64,000 nucleotides of DNA from Diplosphaera chodatii (lineage: Eukaryota > Chlorophyta > Trebouxiophyceae > Prasiolales > Stichococcaceae): assembly GCA_032358165.1 (NCBI GenBank), contig JAALGY010000043.1:992001-1056000 (forward strand), written 5' to 3'. Both the position numbers and the translations under genes were made by a program. Shown piece after piece: positions 33,127 to 44,700 of this stretch (position 1 is the first letter of the stretch; the number at the start of each line of letters is the position of its first letter). Below the pieces are notes generated by a model. That model did no database searches and had not been told where the DNA came from. It worked only from the letters and a program-made list of their open reading frames with translations.

Positions 33127-35997
33127 ATGATGAGGGCGGAGTGGCCGTCGCTTCTGCTGTTGGTGTCGGTATTTCTGGCGGTCAACGTGTCCTTGACCCA
33201 ATGCGCACGGCCCCTTTACCTTGGTAAGTTCTCCCAGCAGTTTGATCGTTACGGTCTGCGATCGCCTCCCTGCAGTATGTGTAGTCAAGATACATGCTCA
33301 GGCGTGTGCTGTCCGGGTGACTGGCGCTGCATGCATGACATTGACGGCGGTGCCCTAAACCTTTATGGACGTGATAACGAGCAGATCTGCATGCATGCAT
33401 GGTGCATATTCTTGTTTCTGCCGTACTGCAGGTCAGAGGGCAGCCCCAGCAGACAGCCTGCCGAAGCTGCCGCTCCAGCCGTTCAAAAGCACAGGGAGCG
33501 GCCTAGCCTGGCACCCTGTCTCGCATGCAGCCCTGCTCAAGCGTGTCAGTGGCCTGGCTGCCAGACTTGCTGCAGGGCTGCGGGCAGCTGTTGATATCAG
33601 TAATAATGCTAGTCACCCTCAGCTGACGGTCACGTCTGCCGCCCAGCAGACAGCTGTGGGACCGCAGCCAGCACCTGACCTGCAGGATGCACCGCGAGTC
33701 TTGGGGTCCATGACGTCCACCCAATCATCCCCCTCCACCATTGACGATCAGCACATCCTTAACGGAACTGTAGCCACGACAGAATCGATCACACCATTCG
33801 TGGAGGGCGCCTGCAGCTATGCAGAAGCTGTGCTGATTGCAATCAATGAGTTGATCAGCAAACACCAGCCTGGCACCAGGTGACCGCCGCACGGCCCTGC
33901 ACGCCAACTCGATGGGTGATTTTGTGTGCTATGTAACCATGCATCAAGATGGTGGTTTGGACAAAACTTCACTGACATATGATGGGTGATGTTGTTGTGC
34001 ACAGGGATGTGAAATCACCACATCCACGTGAACTTGCGTACGGGGGTGACTTCGCTGATGGGGCTCGGGATCTCTGGGACACGCTTTTGTGGCTGGACAC
34101 CACTTGGAGTCACGACCATGACGACAGGTATGTCACCTGCCCAGCACATCCATATATCTTGATATTTTGCAAGGCCAGTCTTGTCATTGCGAGCTTCGTG
34201 ATGATTGATGCACACCAGACAACGAGTGTTTTTGATGTCGCCATTGTGTCGACTGAAAGGTAGCACACTGATATCGTGTTCATGATGGTCAATGATGTGA
34301 CCACGAAGTGCTGCTGTCATCTGCAGGGGCCTGGACTTCACAGTAGGGGGTGGGACAATATGGGAAGAGATGTACTTTGCTGAACAGGTTTGGTGGCATG
34401 ACCATCCGGACCTGACCAGAAGGTAGAGCTCACGATGTTGTTCAGAACGACTTGGTGATTGCTGCAGACGACTGTATGTGCACTCCGTGTATGTACAACC
34501 TGCAGACCTTGCTGCTTGTGAAACTCCCTCACGCAGCCATGGGATCCCCATGGTGACCACGGCTGCAAAGGGTTCCATCGCCTTCCTGGCCGGTGGATGT
34601 GATCTTGCAATGAGTATCAAGGAGGGCATCGACTACTGCAAGCAGAAGCACCACCTGCAATGTTCCCAGGCTTCTGCACCAGCACACCACAGCAGGTCGG
34701 AGATCAACTTGCAAGCGTCACAGGTGTTCTAGCCTGTTGTAGTCCCAGCTTGCATTGTGTCCGGTGCGGTGGTGCGCTGCGGTGTCGCAATGTTGTGCAG
34801 TACATGCCGCTTTGGTGTCTGTGTACTGCTGGAAAGGCAGACCTCGGTTGAGTCTCTCACAGGAAGCTACACCAAGATGCACACGATGACAACGCCAGCA
34901 AGCAGGGGCAGGCTGGGACTGAAGTCGCTGAGCCACATGCTGCGGCTGCTGCCAAGGCACAGCAGGGGCACATGCAGGCTGCTGAACTGCAGTGGGACCC
35001 GTTGGGCTTCCGCCAGGTGCTCACCACTGCTTGCTGCTTTGTATGTGTACTTCATGGCCAATGCCACGGCATCAGCGCCTTGCTGCCCCTCAGTGATGTT
35101 GATGTGGCCAGCCATTGGACGTTGCTTGTGTTTCGGTGAAGCCATTGGGCATTATTGATGTAGATGCCATTGCGACACACCTCCAAGGCAGCAGCGGGTC
35201 ATGCTGACAGATCTGGATTCAAGATGTCGGCCAATGAGGCCAGCTCCGCTGCCGTCATGCTCAAGACGCTGAAGCGCCTGAACCGGGTACGCTGGTTGTT
35301 CGGCTGCCCGATGCTGACTTCATCAGCGGACCCAAGCACGCTGTGTGCCTGCCTGCGCAGCCGGGCAAGTTGTGGTTGGGTCACCGACACCGATGCGCTG
35401 CTTTGGGCACAGGACACGCTGCCAGACGGCAGTGGCAAGACTGTGGTTGGAGCAGCTACTGTTGTCCAGTCATCAGGCCTTGACGACCTGCCAGCTTCTG
35501 AGATGCTGCCAAACTCGGAGCCATTCAGGCCAGGAGATTTCTACATGTTCAATGACAAGACGGTATGGCAACCCTTTTGATGCAATGTGCATAGGACCGT
35601 CTGCTTGCACTAGACGCTGTCAGCTGCAGTAGCAAGCTGCTTCCACAAGTCCTCACTGCTGGATCAAAGCTTGCTTGGGGCACAAAACTGTTTGGCCGAC
35701 GCTGTCGCAGTTCCGATACATGCACCACCGCCCGCTGCTCCCGGCGCCGCTGACACAGGTGATCGGCACCCTACAAACGTTTTAACTCTTTGACTCTCTC
35801 AGGGAAGATCATCCTTTTGTACATCGTTCCCAATACCATCCGACAGACCTCCCTGACAACAGACACTGAGTTGTGCAAATTGACTCACTCTGCGGTAGGT
35901 GCAGCAGCTGGCGCAGGATACCATTGCCGCTATCAAAATAGGGAGTGACTCGTGGCTGACTCTGCCGCTCAAGCAACGCAGCGCTGCTACCCACTGA
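33127..35997 (+). CDS. Unrecognised secreted or type II membrane protein, 555 aa
   Basis: Nine exons join in phase: 33127-33223, 33432-33879, 34005-34127, 34327-34422, 34468-34695, 34863-35016, 35188-35562, 35711-35758, 35899-35997 (1,668 nt). The N-terminus MMRAEWPSLLLLVSVFLAVN is a signal peptide or signal anchor; starting at the ATG at 33016 would make it a type II anchor. The body is soluble: FVEGACSYAEAVLIAINEL, an aromatic segment with WDTLLWLDTTWSHDHDD and IWEEMYFAEQVWWHDHPDL, a Gln/Ala/His-rich linker, then PGDFYMFNDKTFRYMHHRP and a short C-terminus. The Trp/Asp/His-rich block looks like an active or binding site, but I cannot match it to a family; a wall-modifying enzyme is only a guess. 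The intron at 34423-34467 is unusually short (45 bp). Acceptor choice at 35188 is less certain. Confidence 0.6.
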
Positions 35998-36337
35998 GGA
36001 TATGCTGGATTTCGCTGCTAGGGTTTGTGTACACTACGTTGTCCGTTGGCAAGATGTGTACGATATAGCTGGATGGCACTCTCTCTTTAGTTGTTGACTT
36101 TGAGGCATGACATGAGCGCATTCGTTGGGTACTTGTTGGTTTCTACTTACGCTTACAGCGGGCTTGAACCATGCCGTGAGCTGATGCTAGTCCTACACCC
36201 GCGTCTTCTGCACCTCTGCACTGCAATTGCTTCCAAGAGCAGTCAATGCGTCTGCTGCCATGCTGCCGTTCACACCATTGGCCACAAAAGCCGCTGTTTC
36301 ACTGAGAACGAGGCACGCACAGCAAGATGAATAACAT
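35998..36337. other. Convergent intergenic spacer
   Basis: 340 bp between the stop of the secreted protein (+) and the stop of SURF1 (-). It should contain both 3' UTRs. Nothing else is seen. Confidence 0.4.
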
Positions 36338-38116
36338 TCAGCCGGGCGGCGGCTGCGGCGGCCGCCGGCGGCGCATGGCCACGAGGGCGGACACGGCGAT
36401 GGCGCCCGACAGCGTGAACCAGGTGGCCGCGTAGTTGAGGTGCCCCTGCGGCATGACCGGGAACTGCAGCAGCTCCTCCCGCGCCTGCACGTGCGAACAA
36501 AAATGTTGATCGACAGCAGATGTCATGCCAATTCAGGACTCTGGCAGCTGTTTGACGCAAAAATTGGCCAGCCCTGCCTAGCACTGCACCAGCTGCTTCG
36601 TGAGCAAGGGAGCAAAAGCACACCCTGGGCTCGGGGTAGGCCGCGGGCCGGTTGCCCAGGCTGGCTGTGCGGCCGCCCAGCACCTCCATGGCGCTCGGGC
36701 CCGCATCCCTGCGCAAGGAGAGTACCATATGTCTACAAGCTGCCCATCAGGCTGAGGCCCCAGCGTCTACACATGTTTAGAACTCTGACGGTGCTCACAC
36801 TTGCTACCTGCCAAGGACAGAGGGTCCAGGTTGCTTGACTGAGAAAGAAAACTACCTGGGGTGCGCGTCCGTGACGGCCTCGATGAGCGGTGTGTCCGGG
36901 GGCAGCCCCGCGGCGCGCGCCAGCGCCGGCGCCTCCAGCCAGTACCAGTGCGCCGCCGGGTCGCCCGGCCCCCCGCCCGGCACATTGTCCGGCACAAAGC
37001 CGCCCCGCGCCTCGCTCGCCCGCGTGACCCCCTCCACCCGCACCTGTTCGTGCCATTCGGACAAGTGCTGACAGCAGGAGACCGCAGGTTGACCTCTATC
37101 GACGGCAGCGAGTGGTGCCACCTGCGACGATGCTGAGCTGACCTCGTACTGAGGTCAACATAGCCATCAAGACTCCTTTGGAGCGATTTGAACACATCAG
37201 ACGCCCAGCAGCGCCCTGCCTGCTGCGGGGCCGCCCGGCGGTCGGGCTCCCAGGCGGCCGGCGCCCAGCCGCGCACCACCATCGCCGCCGCCCCTCGCCC
37301 CGCGTCCCGCAGCGGCGTCACCACCAGCTTGCCGGCGATGGTGCCGCCCATCGCCGAGCGCGGGCGCGGCCCTACATGAAAGGGACCGCCACCGTGCGCT
37401 GCAGGGCTTCATTGTGCAAGCCTACAGCGCTGCACGCATGCAGCACCCACTCGGATGGGTTCGGGATGCCAGTGCTGATTCGAGCTGTGGTGCGTGTAGG
37501 CCGGGGCTGTGCTCACCCACAAAGATGGTGCTGGCCTCGTCGAACTCTCCCTCGGCGGCGACCGGTGAGAACTCTGGCAGCCGCTCAGTTGTCGCAAATA
37601 TATCGACCGGCTCAGCCTGCATGATCAGCACCATCACTCATGCAGGTGCGTGCTTTGTGCCCGCACGTCCTTTACCTAACATCATGACTGCCACTGCTGC
37701 ATACAAGTCTCATAAGATAGCTGTTTCGCGACACAGCGACATCTCAAGCTGACGCGGCCGCTCACCCGCATCGCCGACAGCCGGTCGTCCAGCTGCTGCT
37801 GCTTCTCCGACCGCCGCGCCAGCTGCCAGCTGCCGAGGCCTGCCGCAACGGCAGCGGGGAGCAGCAGCACGGGCCCCATGCTGCGCGCGCCGCCGTTGCC
37901 GCCACCGCTGCCGGCTGCAGCGGCATGCTGTGGAGCTGACGGAGAAGCGGGAGCTGCTGGAGGTTGTCCGCTGGCACCGTCGGCCGCCGACGTCGCGATG
38001 CACCGCTGGGCACATTGCAGGCTGCCGAGTGTTTGACGTGGGCACTGATCAGCAGTGGCTCTGCCGGCATGCAGCAGCAGTCCGCTGAGCCGTTGGAGTG
38101 CGGCACCCTTGCGCAT
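36338..38116 (-). CDS. SURF1: SURF1-like cytochrome c oxidase assembly factor
   Basis: Inner mitochondrial membrane protein that helps insert haem a into cytochrome oxidase subunit I. Six phase-consistent exons on the minus strand: 38116-37766, 37616-37517, 37371-37220, 37043-36856, 36708-36624, 36484-36338, giving 340 aa, close to the family's usual 300-350. It has a mitochondrial-type leader, then TM1 GPVLLLPAAVAAGLGSWQLA running into RRSEKQQQLDDRL, the family's GxWQxxR signature. The loop contains EPVDIFATTERLPEF, KLVVTPLRDAGRGAA with VVRGWAPAAW (conserved RGW) and YWLEAPALARAAGL. It ends with HLNYAATWFTLSGAIAVSAL, the conserved LNYxxTW TM2. The start ATG at 38116 gives the complete leader. 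The intron after 37220 is read here as GC-AG (CAG|GCAGGG); a GT donor 24 nt later would add eight residues in the same frame. Confidence 0.9.
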
Positions 38117-38709
38117 CGTGCCTGCGGCAAAGCATGCTTCGGACGGTCAGGCGATGGTAAGCGCTCCGATCATATGATCAGGACCTTTCAATGAGTGGCT
38201 GTCAGCCCAACGCAGCATTACTGCCAATCTAACGCCGTTGAAAGGCACTGCACATGCATGGTGCGGGTGGGATGCAAAGAGGTCGAGACGCACCTGGTAG
38301 AGATGGCAACACCAGCCTGCCACTGAAGGCTTTATAAAAGCCTCTTCAAGCGTCTGTTTATGGTCAGCAAGCAGCACGATGGGCGTGATGTCTGCATCCA
38401 GCTTAAGCGAGGGGACGTCACCCTTGTCATCCCCCTTGCTGAAAATTCAGTTTGCGAAAACTTTGTCTGTCAGGCCTTCAGCTGACACGGACTATTCACC
38501 GCTTCCGTCCTGGCACACCACTTTACCCATGCTAAACCAGGCTCAGCACGTGCCGATACCTACGTAGGCATTGAAGCGCTGGGGGATTGTGCGCCTTGGG
38601 GACAGCGCCATATATACAGTGCGGGGCTGTGCAGGGTTCCAACCGTCTTGTCGCGCCGGGCCCGGTCAGACGGTGCCCCAAACGCCTGTGTTGGATCCAA
38701 TTGCGCACC
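38117..38709. other. Divergent promoter region between SURF1 and the GH5 gene
   Basis: 593 bp separating two divergent start codons. It contains a TATA-like element for the GH5 gene (see separate entry). No coding exon is seen. Confidence 0.5.
38611..38616 (+). promoter_or_regulatory. TATA-like element upstream of GH5 gene
   Basis: TATATA, in the context CCATATATACAG, sits 94 bp before the GH5 start ATG at 38710. That distance allows a 5' UTR of about 65 nt. Confidence 0.4.
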
Positions 38710-41700
38710 ATGCAGGGCGTTGGAGCTGGGGCGATCAGATTGTTGGCGCTGGTGGCTGTACTTTGCGGCATGCACATGCAGTGCGTGCATGCAGCCTCCC
38801 GGCAGCCGATGCTCCCAAAGATTCGCGGCCGACGCCTGCAAGGCCCTGCAGACGGTGTGGAAAGTCGAGACTTGCTGTCGGACGCCGGCAGCGGCACAGA
38901 TGAGCCGACAGCGAGGCTGTTCGGCGCCTCCTCGTCGGCCGCTGGTGCCGGGCTGCAGGTCACGGTGATCGGCGGCTTCGAGATCCCGCACATCACGCAG
39001 CAGGTGCGCCTTCTTGTTGTTGCTGCTGTCCTCCCTTCCGACGCAGCCCGATGGCCTTGTTCGTTCGTGTCACGCCATGTGACATGGCGTCAGCGAACAT
39101 GCACACCAAGTCACGCATGCCCCGGGACCGACCGCACGTTGTTGTCTGTGAGCGCACGCTCGTCGACATTCGCGTGCTTCGCACGGCGATGCATGACACC
39201 ACGATACAAGGTAGCGCTGGTCATGTTCACGAGCTGTGCGTGATCTGCGGCGGCTTGTGACGCCACCCCGTGTCTGCGCTGCTCAAAGTGACTACTTCGC
39301 CATGGTCCCGATTCGCCGCCTCGGCTGCGAGTATCTCGGTCAGCGGGCCTTGTACTTTGACACTCTGGAACACCGTTGTGCGCGATCATCGTTCGCTGTA
39401 AGTACTTGCCAAAGAAGCTGGGAGACTTCGCCACCTGTCGAGCTGTCAACCGCACCGCTGCTCTGCGACTGCAGGTCGGCTTCGGCGGCGGCCCCGGCAC
39501 GCAGTACCGCGAGCTGCCTGCGGCGGCATCGGCGTCCGGTGGAGACTCCTACCGCAACCTGGTGTCACCTATAGCCTGCGAGGCATCTGTGACGGTGCGC
39601 GGGCGCTGCTACACTGCTGCCTTGACACCTGCCGTGCGACTGCTGCTTCCGCAAGGCGCTTTGGGATGCAGGTTTTTGATGCAAGTTCGGGTGGTAGTAC
39701 ATCGAGGGTTTTATGCGGCCCACATGTGCTGGTGGCGCAGGTGTCGGACCCCTGGCCGTGTGGGTATCAGGAGGACGGCGACAAGTTCTTCTGCGCCAGC
39801 ATCTCCATGATCTTCAAGAACTGGTGCGGCTGTTGCACGAGTCTCCCGAGGGCGTGCGAGGGTGCGCTGGACACAAACACGCTGCAAGTGCCAATATGCT
39901 GCGCCCTCCACATGGCAGGTTTTCTCAATGCAGGGGAGACACGGCTATCCCTGCGCCATGGAGTCTGCACCTGGACTCGCCCAGCTACCTCAGCGTGCGC
40001 AACGCGTGGAACTGGAACGCGAGCGCCGCGGACAGCAGCGGCAACATCGATGGTGCGCTTGTCTGGATTTGCAGTAGTTGTCCTCTGGCCTCCTGGGCGT
40101 CCTCTGCTGCAACTGTCCTGTCATCAGCAGTCGAACAGCACGCCATGAGCCTGCTGCACGCGTGCCATGACTTTCACCTGATCGGCACCAGCAGGCCGGT
40201 CACCTGTCAGCGGCATCCCTGCTGCCCACAGGCACTGTCGAGAACGACTGGCAGACCCTGCCGGCGGGCGGCGCGCCCATCCCGTCTCTGGGCGGCATCT
40301 TCACCGGCAGCATCGGCACCTCCACCGCCTTTGTGCCCGCCAACATCGCCGTCAACAAGGCCAAGTGCATAGTCATCACGCTGTCCGGCCAGGGCAGCCC
40401 CGCGAACGAGGCGCCGCAGGACGTCCCCATCATCGTGCAGAACCTCCCACCGGTGAGGACTTGTGGCACTACTGTGGCCTGACTGGGTCCACACACCCAA
40501 GTGAATGAAGGCAGCCGCCAGGACTGATTAGGAGTGGTCAAGTGTCACAGCACCACCTGGCCTGCCATGCAGAGCTGCAGGACATATGCACAGGTTGTCT
40601 TGCAGTCCCCGTGCTGACTGTGTGGCAGGTTCTGATGCAGGTGATGCCCAACCCCCCGTCCCCGCCGCCCCTGCCGCCGCAGCCCAGCCCGCCGCCGGCG
40701 CCGCCAGCGCCGCCATCCCCGCCGCCGCCGCCGCCCAACACCGACGGCGGCCAGCGTGGCATCAACCAGTTCGCCTTCACAGTGCCGCCAATCTCGCAGT
40801 CGGTATCGATTGATGGTGGGCACATCTTGTGGGAATTGCTGGTTGAGTGGCTATCGGTATGCTCAAGATGCACGCCTGCTGTGAGCATTCCTTTCAAGCA
40901 GCAGTGTGCACCTATCGCCTTGGTACCACAGACCTGAACATCGCTTTACCGTGAGCACACCCCATCTGCTGCAGCTGCCGGCACCGGGCTGATCGGCGTG
41001 GATGGCAAGCCGCTGGTGCTGAAGGGCATCAACTGGTTCGGCTACGAGTGCGGCCTTACTTGCCCCACACCTGATGCCCTTCAACGTGTCATTCTGCAGC
41101 AGCTGGAATGCTCATGCCATCACCCAAAGGCGCATGTCTTGTGGTGTTGCAGCCACTCATGCACTTTACTGAAGTTATATGTTGCCGCGCAGGGACAAGA
41201 ACACAGCGCCCGACGGCATCTGGCATGGGTCGACGGCGCTGTCGCGCGACGTCGCTACCATCGTGCGCCGCATGAAGCTGCTGGGCTTCAACGCCGTGCG
41301 GCTGCCCTTCTCCTTCAGCGACCTGTGAGCCGGCCGCTTGCCTACCCCGTCTTCGCTGTGCATAGCCTCTGTCCAGCTGTGTGTGCCTGTGTTGCAAGCA
41401 TGGATGGTCAGCTGATGTGGCTGCTCCCACCTGGCCACGTGCACAAGCAAAGCTGATGGTGCTGCAGGTTCACGCTGCCCCCCAAGATCTTCAACTGGGT
41501 GTGCCAGGAGCTGTCCGACCAGCAGCTGCTCGACGCTACCACCGCCCCGAATGTGAAGGTCGCCGCCAGTGAGTGTCCCACAGCTGTCAGGCTGCAATGA
41601 TGTCGGCAGATTCCTTATGCCCAGTTGATGCCGAGCTGAAGGGGGAGTCACTGCCAGCTGACTGGTGCTGTCTCTTTCCTCCTGATGCAGCCGTCCTGAG

Positions 41701-44700
41701 CGCCACTCAGTTATTCAAATGTTCAAACATGCGACCCTGCTGCCATGTGTGCGTGCAGATGTGACAGTGGACAGCACGCTGCCCTTCAGCCCCGGCCACA
41801 TCGCGGGCTCCTGCAACGACTACCTGCCCTCCGACTCCACCTTTGCACGCTTCCTGTGGAACGTGCACATGCTTGCTGCCAATGGCATGTATGTGCTGAT
41901 CGATGACCACTCCAACTTTGACACCACCATTGTTGACAACTATGCTGGCTGGGTCGAGGTGCGTCTTCCACTCCTGCCATGCCTGCCACCTGAGTTTTGC
42001 ACTGTTGGACCTGCAAGCAACTGTGCACATGCTGCCTGCTCTGTGCTTCCTGAAGGAGTATTCCGGCATCATGTCAAATACCCTGCTGTGGAACACATTC
42101 AGCATAACGAGTGCATTTGCTGAGAGCGCTTGCGCTTGTCCCCGTGCGTGCTGCAGGGCTGGAAGCGGGTGATGTCCAACATCGCTCTGGACCCGGTGTC
42201 CAAGGCCTTCGTGCTGTACGACATCCTCAACGAGCCGGACTCGCAGGGCCTGGGGTGGGACTTCATGACCAAGGCGTACCTGGACATCATCCAGGAGGGC
42301 CAGAACATCAACCCGGGTACAGCGTCTTTGGGGGACAGCAGCGTCGGCACAGCATGCACTTGTTTCAGCATCCACTGGCGGATTGATTTTGGACTATACC
42401 TTCCAACAAGCATGTCCCAGCTCGGACAACGGATCGAAGCAGGAACACCTGCTGTTCACAGACCTAAACCATCTAGGGTAACCTGGTGCCAACACCATGC
42501 CGTACTTTCAGGCGGCACCTTGATGTCGGTGCTGCAACCTGCAGATGCCGTGTACTTTGTGGAGGGCTGCGGCCAGGGCGAGTTTGGCGCCAACTGGGGC
42601 GACGGCTTCGTGACGGAGCCGTCCCTCATCCGCACCGGCACCAAGAACGACCCCACCGGCTTCTTCACGGCGGTGGTCGAGAACGACTTCAAGTGCGAGC
42701 CAGCCCCTGCCTTCGGTGACGCTCAAGTCCTTGCAGCAACTGTGTGGTGGACTTTGTCCGGGCGTCGGGCGTCAGGCATCAGCGCTGACACAGCATGCGC
42801 CCCTGGACCGCAGGGTGGTGGTGTCGCCGCATGTGTACCCGCCCACGATCACCCGTGCCCAGTCTGCCTTCACCGGGCCAGCCTTCTGGACGAGGCTGTC
42901 CTACTCCTTCGGATACTTCAACACGGTCAGTGGACTGTCCGAAACCATACTGCAGCTTCTGATCATGCTAGCACATGCCTCACCATATTCAGCATTTTGT
43001 GCGATGAAAGACTTGTTTGCAGCGCAAGAGCACAGTTGACACCCAATGCTGTTATCCCTGTACCTGCACCCTGCAATATGTGGCACTCACCCTTTACACC
43101 ATGCGTTGGCTGCAGGGCAGCGGGTTTTGCACAAAGGCGGGCAAGTGCAAGACGTTCCCAGTCATCATCGGCGAGTTTGGCTCTCGTCTCCTTGACGGAC
43201 GGGACATCGCGGTACGACACTCAGCTATGCACATCAGCTACTGGTGTTGCATTTGCCTCGTATGCCTTGGAAAACGGTTGCTGAGCCTGGCTGCCAGCAG
43301 CAGCAGTTCACTTACACCTGCCACCGGAGGCTGACCTTACCGCCTCTGCCGCCTGCAGTGCCTCAACGACTTTGCGCTGTACATGAACAACACCGGGGCG
43401 GCGGTCGACGGCAGGCACGCCACCGTCACCTCCTGGTTCTGGTGGGCCTGGAACGCCAACAGCGGCGACACCGGTGGCATCGTGAGTCCCGCAGCACATC
43501 CTGTTCTCTGATGTGTCTCTGCGTGACCATGTGCTCCTGGACTGGCTTACCCCATTGCCTACTGTGTGCCACGTGTTCACGAGATGTTCTGCTCTCGTTC
43601 TGCGGCAGGTTGATGACGACTGGACGACCATCCTGTGGAACAAGGTCGACTACCTCGCTTCTGTGGGACTGGCGCCCTGGTACACGCAGGTGTGTCACTG
43701 TGACACCAGCATACATGATGCCCTACACACCCTGACACGAGGATCTGCAATGAAGCATGAGATTGCATGTGTCCACGACCCCGGGACTAACAGTCATTTG
43801 ATGGCTGCCTGCAGCTGTCTGACGCCGCTGTAGAGGAGGTCCTTCCGCCACCCCCACCTCCTCCCCCGCCACCACCTCCCCCGGCGTTCACTGCCAAGGC
43901 GCCGCCCCCGTCGCCGCCCCCGCCGCCTCCACCACCTTCAGTGCCTGACGCGCCACAGCAGCCCCCAGCAGCAGCAGCATCGCCACCGCCAGACTCACCC
44001 CCAGCATCCGTCTCCTCTCCACCACTCCTGCCGCCGGCAGCCATGTCATCTCCACCGGACACACCATCAGCACCCGTCTCCTCTCCGCCACCACTCGCAC
44101 CCAGGTAACTCACCCTCGGCCACTCAGCTGCAGGCGTAGTCCACCAAAGCTTGTGGGGCTCTGTTCGGTAGAGCTTGCCAGCGGAATACTTAAGCAGTGC
44201 ACTCGCACTGGCTCCCATGCCATGCCATGGTCCCTGATGGTCTTGACCCTCTGCTGAGCGCAGCCCGCCGCTCGCTGCGGAGCTGCTGGCCACATGGACG
44301 CAGTGCGGCGGCAAGTCTGGCTGCACCCCCACCTCGGGCACCTGCTCCGACGCACCCTGGAGTGGCTGGACCTGCGGCCCCGGCGACGGCTGCGTGCGCG
44401 CCGACCAATGGTGGGTGTTCCACACTCAGATTGCTGTCATGCAACTGTGATATAAGCAAGCAAGCAGGCGGGGTGGTGGGATGTGTTGCTGGCAGGCTGG
44501 GACTGCAGGCATGCAGTGGCCAGCACCAGCTTCTGCATCTGGTTGATGTAATGGCTTTTGCACGAGGCACTGGAAAGCTTGATACTTTACAGTATGTATG
44601 TGGTGCATCCAGGTACTGGCAGTGCAGGCGCGGGGAGGCCACCACCGACGTCACAGCCACGACTGCCCCGACCAGCCCAACAGCAGCGCCCACTGCAAAC

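Noticed and set aside
42693..42720. Extending GH5 exon 12 through CEPAPAFGD
   Set aside because: That end cannot join the HVYPP exon in frame; the donor at 42693 (TTCAA|GTGCGA) does.
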